64,000 bases of DNA, from NCBI RefSeq assembly GCF_032854445.1, contig NC_088297.1, positions 1,048,169 through 1,112,168 of the forward strand, in the 5' to 3' direction. The notes beneath the pieces were generated by a model that was not told the origin of the DNA, made no database searches, and saw nothing but the letters and a program-made list of their open reading frames with translations. The stretch comes from Liolophura sinensis (taxonomy: Eukaryota; Mollusca; Polyplacophora; Chitonida; Chitonidae). Of the stretch, positions 39,101-44,280 are shown piece by piece (positions within the stretch are counted from its first letter, which is position 1; every line of letters begins with the position of its first letter). The position numbers were made by a program, and so were the translations under genes.

Positions 39101-41776
39101 AGCAGATACATTTGGCGCTGTCTGCAGGATGATGTACCCCACGTGACCGTTGTTGTCCAATAAAAAGCGGAGTGTTTTGTCTGACGCGGGATAAAAAGAG
39201 CTGTGTGGTGTATTTGATATTTTTTTTCTGATGTTAACTGAACTGTGAGGTTCGTAATTTCACCAGGTTAAAGGACGTTCGATTCATTCCATGGTAGTTG
39301 TGTCCTTTACACAGCGAAAAAAGTGTTGTATATTTACATCTCACAGTAGCAGTTTAAAATGAGTACCAGTATACATCAACCATACAACCAAGTAAATACA
39401 CAAAAAAAACGCTGTGCTTTTAGCAGTAAACGCATAGAAGGGTTTTTGAACCGGTCAAACGTGCAGGGGTGAAGCAAAGCAGACATCCCCCTTTATTTGG
39501 CCTCTGAGAAGGGCCTGGCAGTCTCGCAGCAGGACAAGAAGGTTTGCCTGGTCTAAGAAAAGGTGCTGTGTTTCCCTAAAAGACGGACGTAAACATTGTA
39601 AAATCAGGTATCCTTTTATAAGATATCATTTATTGTTGTGTAATTACATCACAACTAACCAGATGGAGTAATGGCACATATTCAGAGGTAAAGTAATTTA
39701 ATATCTACCACTCGACACTGAACTGATCTGGCCACACGATTACAAATCGATGTGATTTATGCCCAAGGAAATTTTGGTTTATGACGAATCCTGATGTGGT
39801 GTATGACAAACATTTTTGATAGCTTTCTATTTTATCACATATGTATTATATGAAGAGCATGTCGTTAAACACTAATCAGTTAAAAATAATAAACACAATA
39901 AAGACTCATGTTGGTATCAGGAAAAAAATCATATCATTTTTGGTTGGTACAGTTGCCCAGGAGACATCTCCCAGAAAGCCATCGGAGCGAATCCGCCTGG
40001 TGGGCGGGGCGGCATCGAATGAAGGTCGGGTAGAGGTTCAGTTTGGACAGGTTTGGGGAACAGTCTGTGACGACTTCGTCACTCAGACGGAAGTCAATGT
40101 GACGTGCAGGACGCTGGGGTACAGGTGAGGAGGTTGCGAAGTCTTCTTAAAGCTAAGAGACCACAAAAACAAAGAAAATTCTGGCATGAGAGTTATCACT
40201 ACTGGTTTACAAACCGTGCCAAGAAACTAAAGTGAGTCTTTTTTCTGTTACTAATACACAATCATTTCATTTATTTATATCTCGAAGCTAATGTTTCAAA
40301 TATGATCATCGTTTCAACCAATCAGACTGCAGAAGGGTGGTAGCTTAGCCTGTCATTGTATGGCGGGCAGGTATTTTGTAAAACGCCCTAATCATTTTTA
40401 TTGTTGGCCTGCTTACGTTAGTCCTCTAAATCTGCGAGGCCCGAAAGTTCAACGCGTAAAAACCTTCGTCCCATGACATAACTCCAATCAAATTCCGAGT
40501 AAGGGTTGACCGATGACAAAATTGACAACTGGCAGGGGTCAATCCCACTCAGAGAGAGGCCGGTGAATCAGGACTTTTCACTACTTTTGCTTGGTGTTCA
40601 CTTTATTTCGTGAAAAACATGAACATTTATATAAACAATGAAACTTTGAAGCCTACCATACAAAATCATACAACTTATATTAAGCAGAAAGAAAAAGAAA
40701 ACGAGAAAGGGCACCCCAATGTTTGTGAAACATGAAATTGTGAACGTCTTCTACATGCATGGATTTCGCTTTAGGGTCACATTTGATCTTTTTGCAGAGT
40801 AAAACTGTTCTAGATTACCAGATGGCCATATATCCAGAGAATTTGGAACATTCTATGAGATGTTAATGTGAAGAGCATGACACGAATTAAAAGAATACAT
40901 AAATTAAAATTTTAGAACATAGGATGCTATCACAAGAGCACATTCACGGTGACGCGAAACCCACATCTTTTCGGGTTTGTCTGTCTTGCAGAACGAAGTG
41001 ACGCTTGTTGATGTATTAGCTATCTGTTACTTTGTGAGGTTACTTTGTCAGGTAAAATCGAAACAAAGTCAATGGTTTCACTGTCCAAGCATCGTGCCGG
41101 GTTGTGGTACATTGCCAAGTTACAATTACCCAATACACCCGTTCACAATCTAGCGAAATGATAGGAGTTATCGACCCTGAATTGCAAGTAAACATCTGTC
41201 TGTCCATGGATATACATTAGAGTAGTAACATTTATTTTAAAATATTTACTGAATTAGTAGCGGCAGTTAAATTGACCCTTTCAAAATAAACTCCTTGTTA
41301 TCTGAATTATTTTGTCGTCTACTTAAATTAAATGTCCAGGTGAACTGATAGCTCATTTGTAACAATGATCATCGTTTTAGAGAAAGGAGTTTTAAAATTT
41401 TACGGGCGGAAATGGACATAACTCATAATGGTATGCATGGGCTCTCGAGACTATTCTTGGCTTATGCCGACCTGTGAGCGTAGAATGTCATGTGTACGTA
41501 ATGCAAATATTTTGGTTCTGTTTAACAATCCATGTTAGACGTTAGGCATCCTTAATTGTGAGCTATACAACGTGCGCCCTAAAAAAATAAATGCTTGTCA
41601 CATTATTTAGCGGTGGAGGCGAGAAACTTGTCAACGCCATTCCAGGAAGCGGGCAAATATGGCTGGACGATCTCAGGTGCCCCGGGGCCACCACTTCTCT
41701 ATTCTCCTGCCTTAATTCAGGCATCGGTGTTCACAACTGTGACCATCTAGAGGACTTGGCTGTTCACTGCTACTAA
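54..41776 (+). CDS. Mosaic LDLa/SRCR/MAM extracellular protein with a central dead trypsin-like domain (27 exons, 5' partial)
   Basis: Twenty-seven exons listed separately below join in phase into 1,457 codons and a TAA stop at 41774-41776. Order with approximate residue positions in the visible part: LDLa 1-45, SRCR 45-151, SRCR 152-261, LDLa 262-298, LDLa 299-335, degenerate SRCR 336-412, Cys linker 413-425, trypsin-like 426-683, LDLa 684-717, MAM 718-888, LDLa 889-924, MAM 925-1081, LDLa 1082-1120, then three SRCR to the C-terminus. LDLa-SRCR-linker-protease is the order of enteropeptidase-type proteases, but here the protease is internal and all three catalytic residues are replaced. Known roles of the modules are Ca-dependent ligand binding (LDLa), scavenger or pathogen recognition (SRCR) and adhesion (MAM); a recognition or scaffold role is inference. 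The first exon starts in phase 1, so start codon and signal peptide lie left of the window. The first exon could belong to a separate upstream model, but its phase fits. Confidence 0.85.
222..500 (-). mobile_element. SINE, family 3
   Basis: Same order as 43950-44280: tttacgtcgtactcaacaat, tgtctttttgtgacagagcg, ggcaccccacccaattatac, ctctcagtgctgagcgtcaag. It begins about 35 bp after the exon 1 donor. Confidence 0.72.
608..780 (-). mobile_element. SINE, family 1, 5'-truncated
   Basis: gtgttttacgctgtactcaagaatatttcac body through cgtatggccggagaag; tRNA head missing. Intron 1. Confidence 0.75.
809..1776. other. Intron 1 remainder
   Basis: No exon-like, RNA or repeat signal seen; AT-rich unique sequence. 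Confidence 0.5.
1777..1860. repeat. Tandem duplication of about 41 bp
   Basis: gagacaacatataccaaaaa, then gtggttcg(t/c)aacagtcaccct, present twice head to tail in intron 1. Confidence 0.85.
2137..2308 (+). CDS. Exon 2: SRCR 1, N-terminal half
   Basis: Acceptor ctccag, donor gtataa; phase 1 in, phase 2 out, the pattern of every SRCR first half here. It reads VRITTS, then [14 protein letters not shown], then [10 protein letters not shown]. The first conserved cysteine (usual VCDD) is replaced by PISA, so the domain is slightly degenerate. It matches the outermost SRCR of the opposite-strand copy by position. Confidence 0.8.
2603..3095. repeat. 47-bp minisatellite, block 1
   Basis: Degenerate unit like cacctagacctggctaggag, then taggacgggcccgggcttc and ttgtcggt. 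GC-rich against the AT-rich surroundings. Confidence 0.85.
3572..3680. repeat. Tandem duplication of about 56 bp
   Basis: cctttccgtcactaaaaact followed by tctctttgcttgcttccgtc occurs twice in a row with few mismatches, between the two 47-bp blocks. Confidence 0.8.
3820..4295. repeat. 47-bp minisatellite, block 2
   Basis: Same unit as block 1, about ten copies, separated from it by about 720 bp. Both lie in the intron between exons 2 and 3. Confidence 0.85.
5052..5200 (+). CDS. Exon 3: SRCR 1, C-terminal half (divergent)
   Basis: Acceptor gttttcag, donor gtgagt; phase 2 in, phase 1 out. It carries [18 protein letters not shown] and ends HKIQVSC, recognisable as the second half of an SRCR although the WLDDV motif is gone. 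It is needed to keep frame between exons 2 and 4, which supports it despite low similarity. Confidence 0.75.
5260..7850. repeat. 46-bp minisatellite, about 48 copies, interrupted by a SINE
   Basis: Two blocks, 5260-5992 and 6354-7850, repeat a unit containing cttatcccagagaattctg, then ttggcctacatgcgtcccc and gaggg. The spacing of 46 bp is exact across most copies (for example ttctg at 5581 and 5627). 46 is not a multiple of three, so one protein pattern ([37 protein letters not shown]) cycles through all three forward frames without stops. Intron between exons 3 and 4. Confidence 0.93.
5993..6353 (-). mobile_element. tRNA-derived SINE, family 2, with 12-bp target duplication
   Basis: Full-length copy inserted in the 46-bp array. 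The right end, read on the - strand, is a tRNA-like head (tagcacagttggtagagcg A box; ggatcaatcc B box). The left end is a gagtgagtgagtg tail. cttatcccagag occurs at 5981-5992 and 6354-6365, so the array resumes where it was cut plus 12 bp. Confidence 0.88.
7918..8130 (-). mobile_element. SINE, family 1, truncated, followed by a stray 46-bp array piece
   Basis: ttattgattggtgttttacgc through cagccggagaggaagcc, then at 8101-8130 a fragment attctgttggtggcctgcagg of the neighbouring array. Confidence 0.7.
8755..8917 (+). CDS. Exon 4: SRCR 2, N-terminal half
   Basis: Acceptor ctgtag, donor gtaggt; phase 1 to 2. Classic sequence [24 protein letters not shown] and [11 protein letters not shown]. Confidence 0.9.
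8918..9826. other. Intron between exons 4 and 5
   Basis: Unique-looking; open frames near 9336-9714 have no recognisable domain or splice support. Confidence 0.5.
9827..9993 (+). CDS. Exon 5: SRCR 2, C-terminal half
   Basis: Acceptor ttgcag, donor gtttgt; phase 2 to 1. Carries [12 protein letters not shown], then [16 protein letters not shown], the canonical end of an SRCR with its cysteines in place. Confidence 0.9.
10236..10500 (+). mobile_element. SINE, family 1, degenerate
   Basis: Head region ggttgggtggttaccatgctagcgc, cttcctccccagtcgtacgtgg, and 3' end gtataagtgaaatactgttaag. Intron after exon 5. Confidence 0.75.
10970..11221. mobile_element. MITE-like element, family M1
   Basis: Begins gggtccagttgttcgaa and ends ttgaacagccaaaccc, imperfect terminal inverted repeats around an AT-rich core. 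The same ends and core occur at 59943-60173. Confidence 0.5.
11636..11746 (+). CDS. Exon 6: LDLa domain
   Basis: Acceptor tttgcag, donor gtgagt; phase 1 to 1, 111 nt. Six cysteines with an intact calcium box, [17 protein letters not shown]. Confidence 0.92.
12635..13411. mobile_element. 0.78-kb foldback palindrome
   Basis: Left arm (about 12635-13010) and right arm (about 13040-13411) are imperfect reverse complements over most of their length. Examples: caatctcaa at the left end and ttgagattg at the right; acactggtgta near 12683 and tacaccagtgt near 13352; ctgttttttactccat and atggagtaaaaaacag; taatccgtcag and ctgacggatta. No coding capacity of its own is visible. It looks like a foldback or long-TIR non-autonomous DNA element in the intron between exons 6 and 7. 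Confidence 0.8.
13726..13836 (+). CDS. Exon 7: LDLa domain
   Basis: Acceptor atacag, donor gtaagt; phase 1 to 1, also 111 nt. Six cysteines and a textbook calcium box, [17 protein letters not shown]. The matched size and phase with exon 6 suggest exon duplication. Confidence 0.92.
14050..14215 (+). mobile_element. SINE, family 1, 3' half with internal duplication
   Basis: The gggctctgcccggtttcc block occurs three times in diverged form before the 3' end gtataagtgaaataatcttgag. Intron after exon 7. Confidence 0.65.
14690..14970. repeat. Degenerate tgtgtaattag repeat
   Basis: Short irregular repeats of tgtgtaattag and taagtgtaa occupy this part of the intron between exons 7 and 8. Confidence 0.6.
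15175..15298 (+). CDS. Exon 8: SRCR 3 (degenerate), N-terminal half
   Basis: Acceptor gtttcag, donor gtaagt; phase 1 to 2. Short half-domain with [14 protein letters not shown] and VNTCDYLGY. It lies just before the protease module, where enteropeptidase-type proteins also carry a reduced SRCR. The opposite-strand copy has the same reduced form (55799-55931). Confidence 0.82.
15299..15979. other. Intron between exons 8 and 9
   Basis: Nothing recognised. Confidence 0.5.
15980..16087 (+). CDS. Exon 9: SRCR 3 (degenerate), C-terminal half, no cysteines
   Basis: Acceptor tttgcag, donor gtgagt; phase 2 in and 2 out, unlike other SRCR second halves. It encodes [19 protein letters not shown] and ends NLTVSQ, with no cysteine. 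The matching exon on the - strand (54709-54813) has the same phases and a similar pattern (RNVSVERTQNLPLG), so this odd exon is conserved between the copies. Confidence 0.72.
16245..16393 (+). mobile_element. SINE, family 1, 3' half
   Basis: ctgcttccccgggttacctc, then gtcatataagtaaaatctttttgag and (aaat)n tail. Intron between exons 9 and 10. Confidence 0.68.
16772..16809 (+). CDS. Exon 10: 38-nt Cys-linker microexon
   Basis: Acceptor tttatag, donor gtaagg; phase 2 to 1, exactly the change needed to join exon 9 to the protease. It encodes [11 protein letters not shown]. The - strand copy has an exon of identical length and phases with FCAPLNIQCSRQ. The C-x6-C pair probably supplies the last SRCR cysteine and the cysteine that tethers the pro-region to the protease domain (inference). 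Confidence 0.75.
16925..17195. repeat. Nested palindromic repeat (possible MITE)
   Basis: cctgtttcacacatcgtacgt near 16990 pairs imperfectly with acgttacgtgtgcttggtgaaacgg near 17105, and a wider pair gtttcacaaagt / actttgtgacac flanks it. Intron between exons 10 and 11. Confidence 0.4.
17542..17707 (+). CDS. Exon 11: trypsin-like domain, part 1 (His57 lost)
   Basis: Acceptor gttcag, donor gtaaaa; phase 1 to 2. The S1 family start is clear: ECG, later [20 protein letters not shown] and ENWVLAPSC. The usual TAAHC is replaced by APSC, losing one residue and the catalytic His. No R-IVGG activation site is present; the corresponding stretch is [12 protein letters not shown]. The - strand homologue keeps the His (TATHC). 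Confidence 0.85.
17932..18203 (-). mobile_element. Full-length SINE, family 1
   Basis: (ttta)n tail at left, gtgttttacgccgtactcaag, and a complete tRNA-like head ending gagccacagaggccct at right. Intron between exons 11 and 12. Confidence 0.9.
19048..19190 (+). mobile_element. SINE, family 1, 5' part only
   Basis: Head agctcaattagtcagcgcgc, gtgagttcaagtccagctc, and body to cagcaacatgtagcc; 3' half missing. Confidence 0.78.
19613..19855 (-). mobile_element. Two tandem truncated SINE family 1 copies
   Basis: Left piece 19613-19715 (ttttatacggtactc ... aaacccaagacc) and right piece 19731-19830 (ttggtgctttacgccgtac ... ggaaacccacgg), both antisense. Confidence 0.65.
20063..20295 (+). CDS. Exon 12: trypsin-like domain, part 2 (Asp102 lost)
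   Basis: Acceptor ttgtag, donor gtaact; phase 2 to 1. Motif [14 protein letters not shown] followed by SVCLPP corresponds to NDIALLKL...PVCLP, with Thr where the catalytic Asp should be. It ends CFSIGWRRK, equivalent to the CxxxGWG motif. Confidence 0.85.
20368..20845. repeat. 46-bp minisatellite ending in an inverted unit
   Basis: About ten copies of a unit with gagtagtcaacaggggtgtc, then agtgctacaatcaatacac. At 20811-20835 the sequence cagacacccctgttgactac is the reverse complement of the unit core. The sequence is unrelated to the 46-bp array at 5260. Intron between exons 12 and 13. Confidence 0.88.
21493..21719 (+). CDS. Exon 13: trypsin-like domain, part 3
   Basis: Acceptor acttag, donor gtaagt; phase 1 to 0. 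Long insertion-rich stretch with [11 protein letters not shown] and [18 protein letters not shown], the latter equivalent to MxCAGxxxGGxDSCQ. A potential N-glycosylation site (NQT) lies in the acidic loop. Confidence 0.82.
22053..22317 (-). mobile_element. Full-length tRNA-derived SINE, family 1, with 15-bp target duplication
   Basis: On the - strand: tRNA-like head (ggctcagtcggttagcgcg; gtgagttcaagtcc), body with ccgggctgtgcccggtttc, end gtataagtgaaatattcttg, and an (aaat)n tail. The 15-bp cggagcgacatttta flanks it at 22038-22052 and 22318-22332. Confidence 0.92.
22933..23080 (+). CDS. Exon 14: trypsin-like domain, part 4 (Ser195 lost)
   Basis: Acceptor tctccag, donor gtatgc; phase 0 to 1. 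It begins ESEASVMVC where active enzymes have GDSGGPLVC, so Glu replaces the catalytic Ser and the oxyanion glycines are gone. It ends RDWIAETT, the usual C-terminal helix. With exons 11 and 12 this gives a fully inactivated triad. Confidence 0.85.
23600..24880. repeat. Dispersed repeat R2 in the intron after exon 14
   Basis: Contains tgacgtcatgacgtcac, cagtgacacgtaaaaatac, gcaccaacatgcgg and atgggttcttgccgtcgaaa. The last motif and neighbouring gcaccaacatgaggtaa and gttacgtgtcactgactaaa recur at 51470-51770 and in part at 59440-59640. No ORF; class unknown. Confidence 0.5.
25153..25254 (+). CDS. Exon 15: LDLa domain
   Basis: Acceptor attcag, donor gtgagt; phase 1 to 1. [11 protein letters not shown], then [18 protein letters not shown]. 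Six cysteines and most acidic ligands are kept. Confidence 0.88.
25625..25789 (+). CDS. Exon 16: MAM 1, N-terminal part
   Basis: Acceptor ttttcag, donor gtgagt; phase 1 to 1. [15 protein letters not shown] is the standard MAM opening (C-x-FE...LCGY). The following stretch is longer than in MAM 2. Confidence 0.85.
26288..26635 (+). CDS. Exon 17: MAM 1, C-terminal part
   Basis: Acceptor ttttcag, donor gtaagt; phase 1 to 1. RCLKFHLSI, then [11 protein letters not shown], and the end motif [13 protein letters not shown], equivalent to AIDDVSLxxGxC. Confidence 0.9.
27450..27557 (+). CDS. Exon 18: LDLa domain
   Basis: Acceptor ctttcag, donor gtaggt; phase 1 to 1. [14 protein letters not shown], then [17 protein letters not shown]; complete calcium box. 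Confidence 0.9.
28860..29310 (-). mobile_element. LINE remnant (RNase H end and Cys-rich tail)
   Basis: On the - strand, [18 protein letters not shown] resembles the HVGIxGNExADxxAK motif of LINE RNase H domains, followed by [10 protein letters not shown], and further down [16 protein letters not shown] resembles the C-terminal Cys motif. Frames are broken. It lies in the intron between exons 18 and 19 of the + gene. Confidence 0.55.
29521..30345. repeat. 22-bp minisatellite, about 37 copies, open on both strands
   Basis: Unit ggacacacgagagaacatcgaa with variants. The 22-bp period is not a multiple of three. The forward frames read as charged repeats ([20 protein letters not shown]), the reverse frames as Cys/Ser/Phe-rich repeats ([20 protein letters not shown]), giving spurious ORFs up to 280 codons. 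Intron between exons 18 and 19. Confidence 0.9.
30672..30805 (+). mobile_element. SINE, family 1, 3' end with triplicated motif
   Basis: cctccctccataatgcagg, then three copies of tgtcgtata(t/a)(a/g)tgaaat and the SINE terminus. About 40 bp before exon 19. Confidence 0.6.
30845..30955 (+). CDS. Exon 19: MAM 2, N-terminal part
   Basis: Acceptor tccgcag, donor gtaagc; phase 1 to 1. [17 protein letters not shown], then [15 protein letters not shown], the ordinary MAM start. Confidence 0.9.
31225..31327. repeat. 20-bp minisatellite, about 5 copies
   Basis: Unit cctccaagtaaaaccccaag, nearly perfect in the middle copies. Intron between exons 19 and 20. Confidence 0.9.
31785..31890 (+). mobile_element. 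SINE, family 1 fragment
   Basis: gacccaggagccttgggaag, then cttcccaccataaggctggccgc and gaaatactattgagtag. Other short family 1 pieces lie at 21067-21140, 24977-25055, 26832-26885, 35585-35670, 41877-41955, 45090-45130, 60508-60700 and 61958-62090. Confidence 0.6.
32360..32719 (+). CDS. Exon 20: MAM 2, C-terminal part
   Basis: Acceptor ttttag, donor gtaagc; phase 1 to 1. [32 protein letters not shown] and [13 protein letters not shown] follow the MAM consensus to the final cysteine. Confidence 0.9.
32985..33631. repeat. 34-bp minisatellite abutting exon 21 and supplying its splice acceptor
   Basis: Unit like gattgtaacggtttgtgaga, then attccggtattt; gattgta at 32994 and 33028 gives the 34-bp period. 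The last units read tatttatctttgcagtgg, and the final one, tatttatcgttacag, is the acceptor of exon 21. Confidence 0.87.
33632..33748 (+). CDS. Exon 21: LDLa domain with a minisatellite-derived splice acceptor
   Basis: Donor gtaagt; phase 1 to 1. [14 protein letters not shown], then [18 protein letters not shown]. The acceptor (cgttacag) is the end of a 34-bp tandem array that runs right up to the exon; see findings. Confidence 0.88.
33850..34800. repeat. 154-bp higher-order repeat of about 77-bp subunits
   Basis: ctgcaaacgttacagctcaa recurs at 154-bp spacing (33861, 34015, about 34169), with intervening half-units gtgctgccagcgttacttc. A block cgtgacgtgctacacacgtt through gacgtcatt occurs at 34352-34425 and again at 34675-34750. 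The array ends in short gtctcacgtcattg repeats. Intron between exons 21 and 22. Confidence 0.85.
35309..35459 (+). CDS. Exon 22: SRCR 4, N-terminal half
   Basis: Acceptor attacag, donor gtgaca; phase 1 to 2. [27 protein letters not shown] and [10 protein letters not shown]. Confidence 0.9.
35972..36168 (+). CDS. Exon 23: SRCR 4, C-terminal half
   Basis: Acceptor tttcag, donor gtgagt; phase 2 to 1. [20 protein letters not shown], then LEKC, and an end LAGVVC followed by a Pro-rich linker DPPMPGVS. Confidence 0.88.
36697..36975. mobile_element. AT-rich MITE-like element, family M2
   Basis: Bounded by tctgttaaatttaa and ttaaatttaacaga. Internal blocks (ttctgttgttgcagcag, gttaaatataacacacac, agcatcactcagaca) recur at 42222-42425, 44435-44525 and 62825-63000. 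Confidence 0.5.
37280..37427 (+). CDS. Exon 24: SRCR 5, N-terminal half
   Basis: The first of two tandem AGs (ctatttcag before 37280) is chosen because only it gives phase 1; donor gtaata is weak. [30 protein letters not shown] and [11 protein letters not shown] are classic SRCR. Confidence 0.88.
37583..37853 (-). mobile_element. Full-length SINE, family 1
   Basis: Tail at left, gtgttttacgctgcattcaag, tRNA-like head at right ending ggccacagaggcccc. Several internal substitutions suggest an older copy. Confidence 0.88.
38056..38616 (+). mobile_element. Cluster of three SINE family 1 fragments
   Basis: Pieces at 38056-38150 (tttcagcaacctgcgtatgg ... aaataaataaatc), 38390-38455 (gctggctacagtcgtata) and 38512-38616 (gtcgtataagtgaaatgttc ... 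aaataaataaataaaa). The last ends about 20 bp before exon 25. Confidence 0.68.
38638..38816 (+). CDS. Exon 25: SRCR 5, C-terminal half
   Basis: Acceptor tatttcag, donor gtgggc; phase 2 to 1. [20 protein letters not shown] and HNQDVGVRC, then a Gly-rich linker. A SINE 3' end (38512-38616) stops about 20 bp before the exon, so SINE sequence may touch the branch point or pyrimidine tract. Confidence 0.88.
38817..39952. other. Intron between exons 25 and 26
   Basis: Nothing recognised; unique-looking, AT-rich. Confidence 0.5.
39953..40124 (+). CDS. Exon 26: SRCR 6, N-terminal half
   Basis: Acceptor ggtacag, donor gtgagg; phase 1 to 2. [27 protein letters not shown] and VTCRTLGYR. Confidence 0.92.
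40125..41610. other. Intron between exons 26 and 27
   Basis: Nothing recognised. Confidence 0.5.
41611..41776 (+). CDS. Exon 27: SRCR 6, C-terminal half and stop
   Basis: Acceptor atttag; phase 2 in. [22 protein letters not shown], then [16 protein letters not shown] and TAA at 41774-41776. The stop comes one residue after the last SRCR cysteine, with no tail, GPI signal or membrane segment. Confidence 0.9.
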
Positions 41777-42221
41777 GGTAAAACTCACAGGATTTGGCAT
41801 ATGTGTTAATACAGAAGGCTGACATTTTTCTGTTCCCTTCCCGTCTCATACACATGTTTTTGTTTTATTTTGTTTTTTGATAGGTGTTTTACGCTGTTTC
41901 CAAAAATGTTTCACTACTACAATAGCCACCATTATTACGGTTGGAGGAATCCGAGAGTGCCCAGGTACAAATTTTAACTGTGAAAACAGTATATAGAGAT
42001 AAAAGAAACATGAAGTTAATAAACCAACATTGGTTACGTAAATCACTACTTGTTGCAGACTAACGGTCAATTCTGCGCCAGGAGGGAAGGGGAGCAACAA
42101 CGCTTTCTAATATAAACTCATCACTTAACACTGAACCTTGGAAAACAATGGCACACAGAAGACTTGTCTGTCGAGGCTTGGATCCTTGTTCGTATACACT
42201 TAGAAAATTAATCTGTGGATT

Positions 42222-42425
42222 TTAACAAGTCTGTTATTTGTGTGATACTAGAATATATTCTGTTGTTGCAGCAGGTGGTTCTGTTAAATATAACACACAT
42301 GTTCTATCAACCTACCTTAAAGATTCTATTGAAAGAGCAAGATATTGTATTGGATATAACAGAATATTGTGTTATGATAACATAATATTGTTATAGCAGA
42401 CTTTCTGTTACAAATAAAAGATTGT
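42222..42425. mobile_element. AT-rich repeat, family M2 copy
   Basis: Shares ttctgttgttgcagcag and gttaaatataacacac with 36740-36830, and has paired tctgtta motifs at its edges. Intergenic, just past the 3' end of the + gene. Confidence 0.42.
42413..42418 (+). promoter_or_regulatory. Possible poly(A) signal AATAAA
   Basis: First exact AATAAA hexamer I noted downstream of the + strand stop, about 640 bp after it. It lies in an AT-rich dispersed repeat, so it may be coincidental. Confidence 0.2.
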
Positions 42426-43526
42426 GTTTTTAGTAGTATATATTCAATGTCAACGACAGCCTGCCTGAGAATACATGATTCCAGCATTGTTTATTGTTAT
42501 TGAATTAAAAGGTTTCATATTGATAAACGGTGCTTTACACAAATATCTTCTGCAAAAAGATACTGACCTTTGTTTTTATTCAAAAGCGTTTGTACTGCTT
42601 TCTTAGTGAATATGTATTTTGCTTTTGTTGTTTTTGGTAGAAGTTACTCCATTCCAATCCCTTGTGCTGAACTGAATATGCCCAGTAGCCGTGTAAAGTA
42701 GGTACACTACGCCCATCTGTGTTTTTATCAGGTTTCTGTACGCCGGTATATTTGATATTTGTTTTTTTTTGCTTATTTGTTTATCTTGGATAGGTTTTTT
42801 TTTAATCACGTGGGAATGATGACATTTGTATGGTACAATCATTAACCAGAGGAGCTTTAATACAGTATTGCATATTAAATTAAATCTATTTGTGATGTTT
42901 TAAATTGACAAAGATGAATATTATTCATGATGACAACCCTGTCGCCATTGACATTATCAAACTGAAATGTTTAAAATGAGAAGTTGTTTGTAGTTCGTAA
43001 AAATTGAGCAAACGGTTGCACTTTAGACGAATGTTTGTAGCGTTACTTGTACTACAAATCATTACTTGTGCTTCATAGCAGTGCTTGTGCTTCATCGCAC
43101 GAGTTCTGCTTCGTTACTTGTGAATTATGCTCTAGTGAACGCGTTTGTAATTACTGTACTGCGCAGTGTATTGGTAGGAATTGTGCTTTAAAAAATATTT
43201 TGACTTTTATAACACATGTTAATATGTTTGAATAATGATTCATTCTTGAAAAGAATCAATACATTTTGTACACATAAAAAGCTGTGACAATACGTCATGT
43301 ATCTTACGTGTGTATGTGTGTCTTTTTTTCCTCCTCATTTTCTTACTTCACAGTTTATAAAACTGACTTTTACTGGTTACTGGTTTTACTGGTTACACAC
43401 AACGACCTCACACCGCTGGAGTTGAGAAACTGGAAAAGTGAGTCGGTACAACCTTGGCTGAATCATTTCTGTTGAAAACACGGTTATTTTAGTTGGTTTA
43501 TTCCGGCGTCCTCTCAGAATGATTTG

Positions 43527-43810
43527 GCCCCAATAGCTCAGTTGGTAGAGCGTCCGCTTCAATGGTGGTAGATCCAGGGTCAGTCCTGGATAGGATCAGA
43601 CATAAGACATCAGCATTAAAGGGACAGGGCAACGACTGGTTGACCTGTATCGGGGCGGCTTACTTGCCTTCAGTAAGGTCGAATCTACAAAGCAGCACTA
43701 AATGAAAGAGCTGTGGAAATCCGTCCTGCAACAAGGAGGCACATTACATGCACTCACAGTCATGTGACTGAAAAATTGGTAAGTATGACGTTAAACCCCA
43801 AGCACTCAAA
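43527..43810 (+). mobile_element. SINE, family 2, full length
   Basis: tRNA-like head ggccccaatagctcagttgg with agagcgtccgcttc, B-box-like gggtcagtcc, body with ggcggcttacttgccttcag, and end gtaagtatgacgttaaaccc. Same family as 5993-6353, opposite orientation. Intergenic. Confidence 0.82.
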
Positions 43811-43949
43811 CGCACAGCTTGATGAAAACTCCACAGTAGCATGGTAATATCACCGTGTCACGTATAGCATGTGTCAGCCAACTCAAGACGTCAGCCCCAA
43901 AACGCTGACGTCATTGTTGAAATCCGTACATATGTGTAGGTCTGTGCAT

Positions 43950-44280
43950 ACATGCTCGGAATTTAACGTCGTGTAATTTTTTAAGTCATATGACCACAAG
44001 GAGCCATTAGGTATATGTACATATACTGCGTCTTCTTGTGACAGGGCAAGTCAATACCGCCAAGTGCAACCCCTACTGTAATATCATGATGAACATGACA
44101 CCCCATCCAGTCACATTATGCTGACATCGGGCAAACCAGTTATGTTTCCTTGCTCCAACCTCTCACCGATAAACGTCAAACCAGCAGCAACAGTACGATT
44201 TGGTATAACTGACCCTGGTTTGATTCCAGGCCTTCCGACTTTGAGGCAGACGCTTTAACCAGTAGACCACCGAAGTAGTA
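43950..44280 (-). mobile_element. SINE, family 3
   Basis: Starts tttaacgtcgtgtaattttt (shared 3' end with family 2), tcttcttgtgacagggc, accccatccagtcac, and a tRNA-like head at the right (tttgattccaggc; ctttaaccagtagaccacc). Confidence 0.72.

Noticed and set aside
43527-43600. tRNA gene (A and B boxes)
   Set aside because: It is the tRNA-derived head of a family 2 SINE with a conserved body downstream; the cloverleaf is not complete. The same applies to the heads at 17932-18203, 22053-22317 and 58569-58842.
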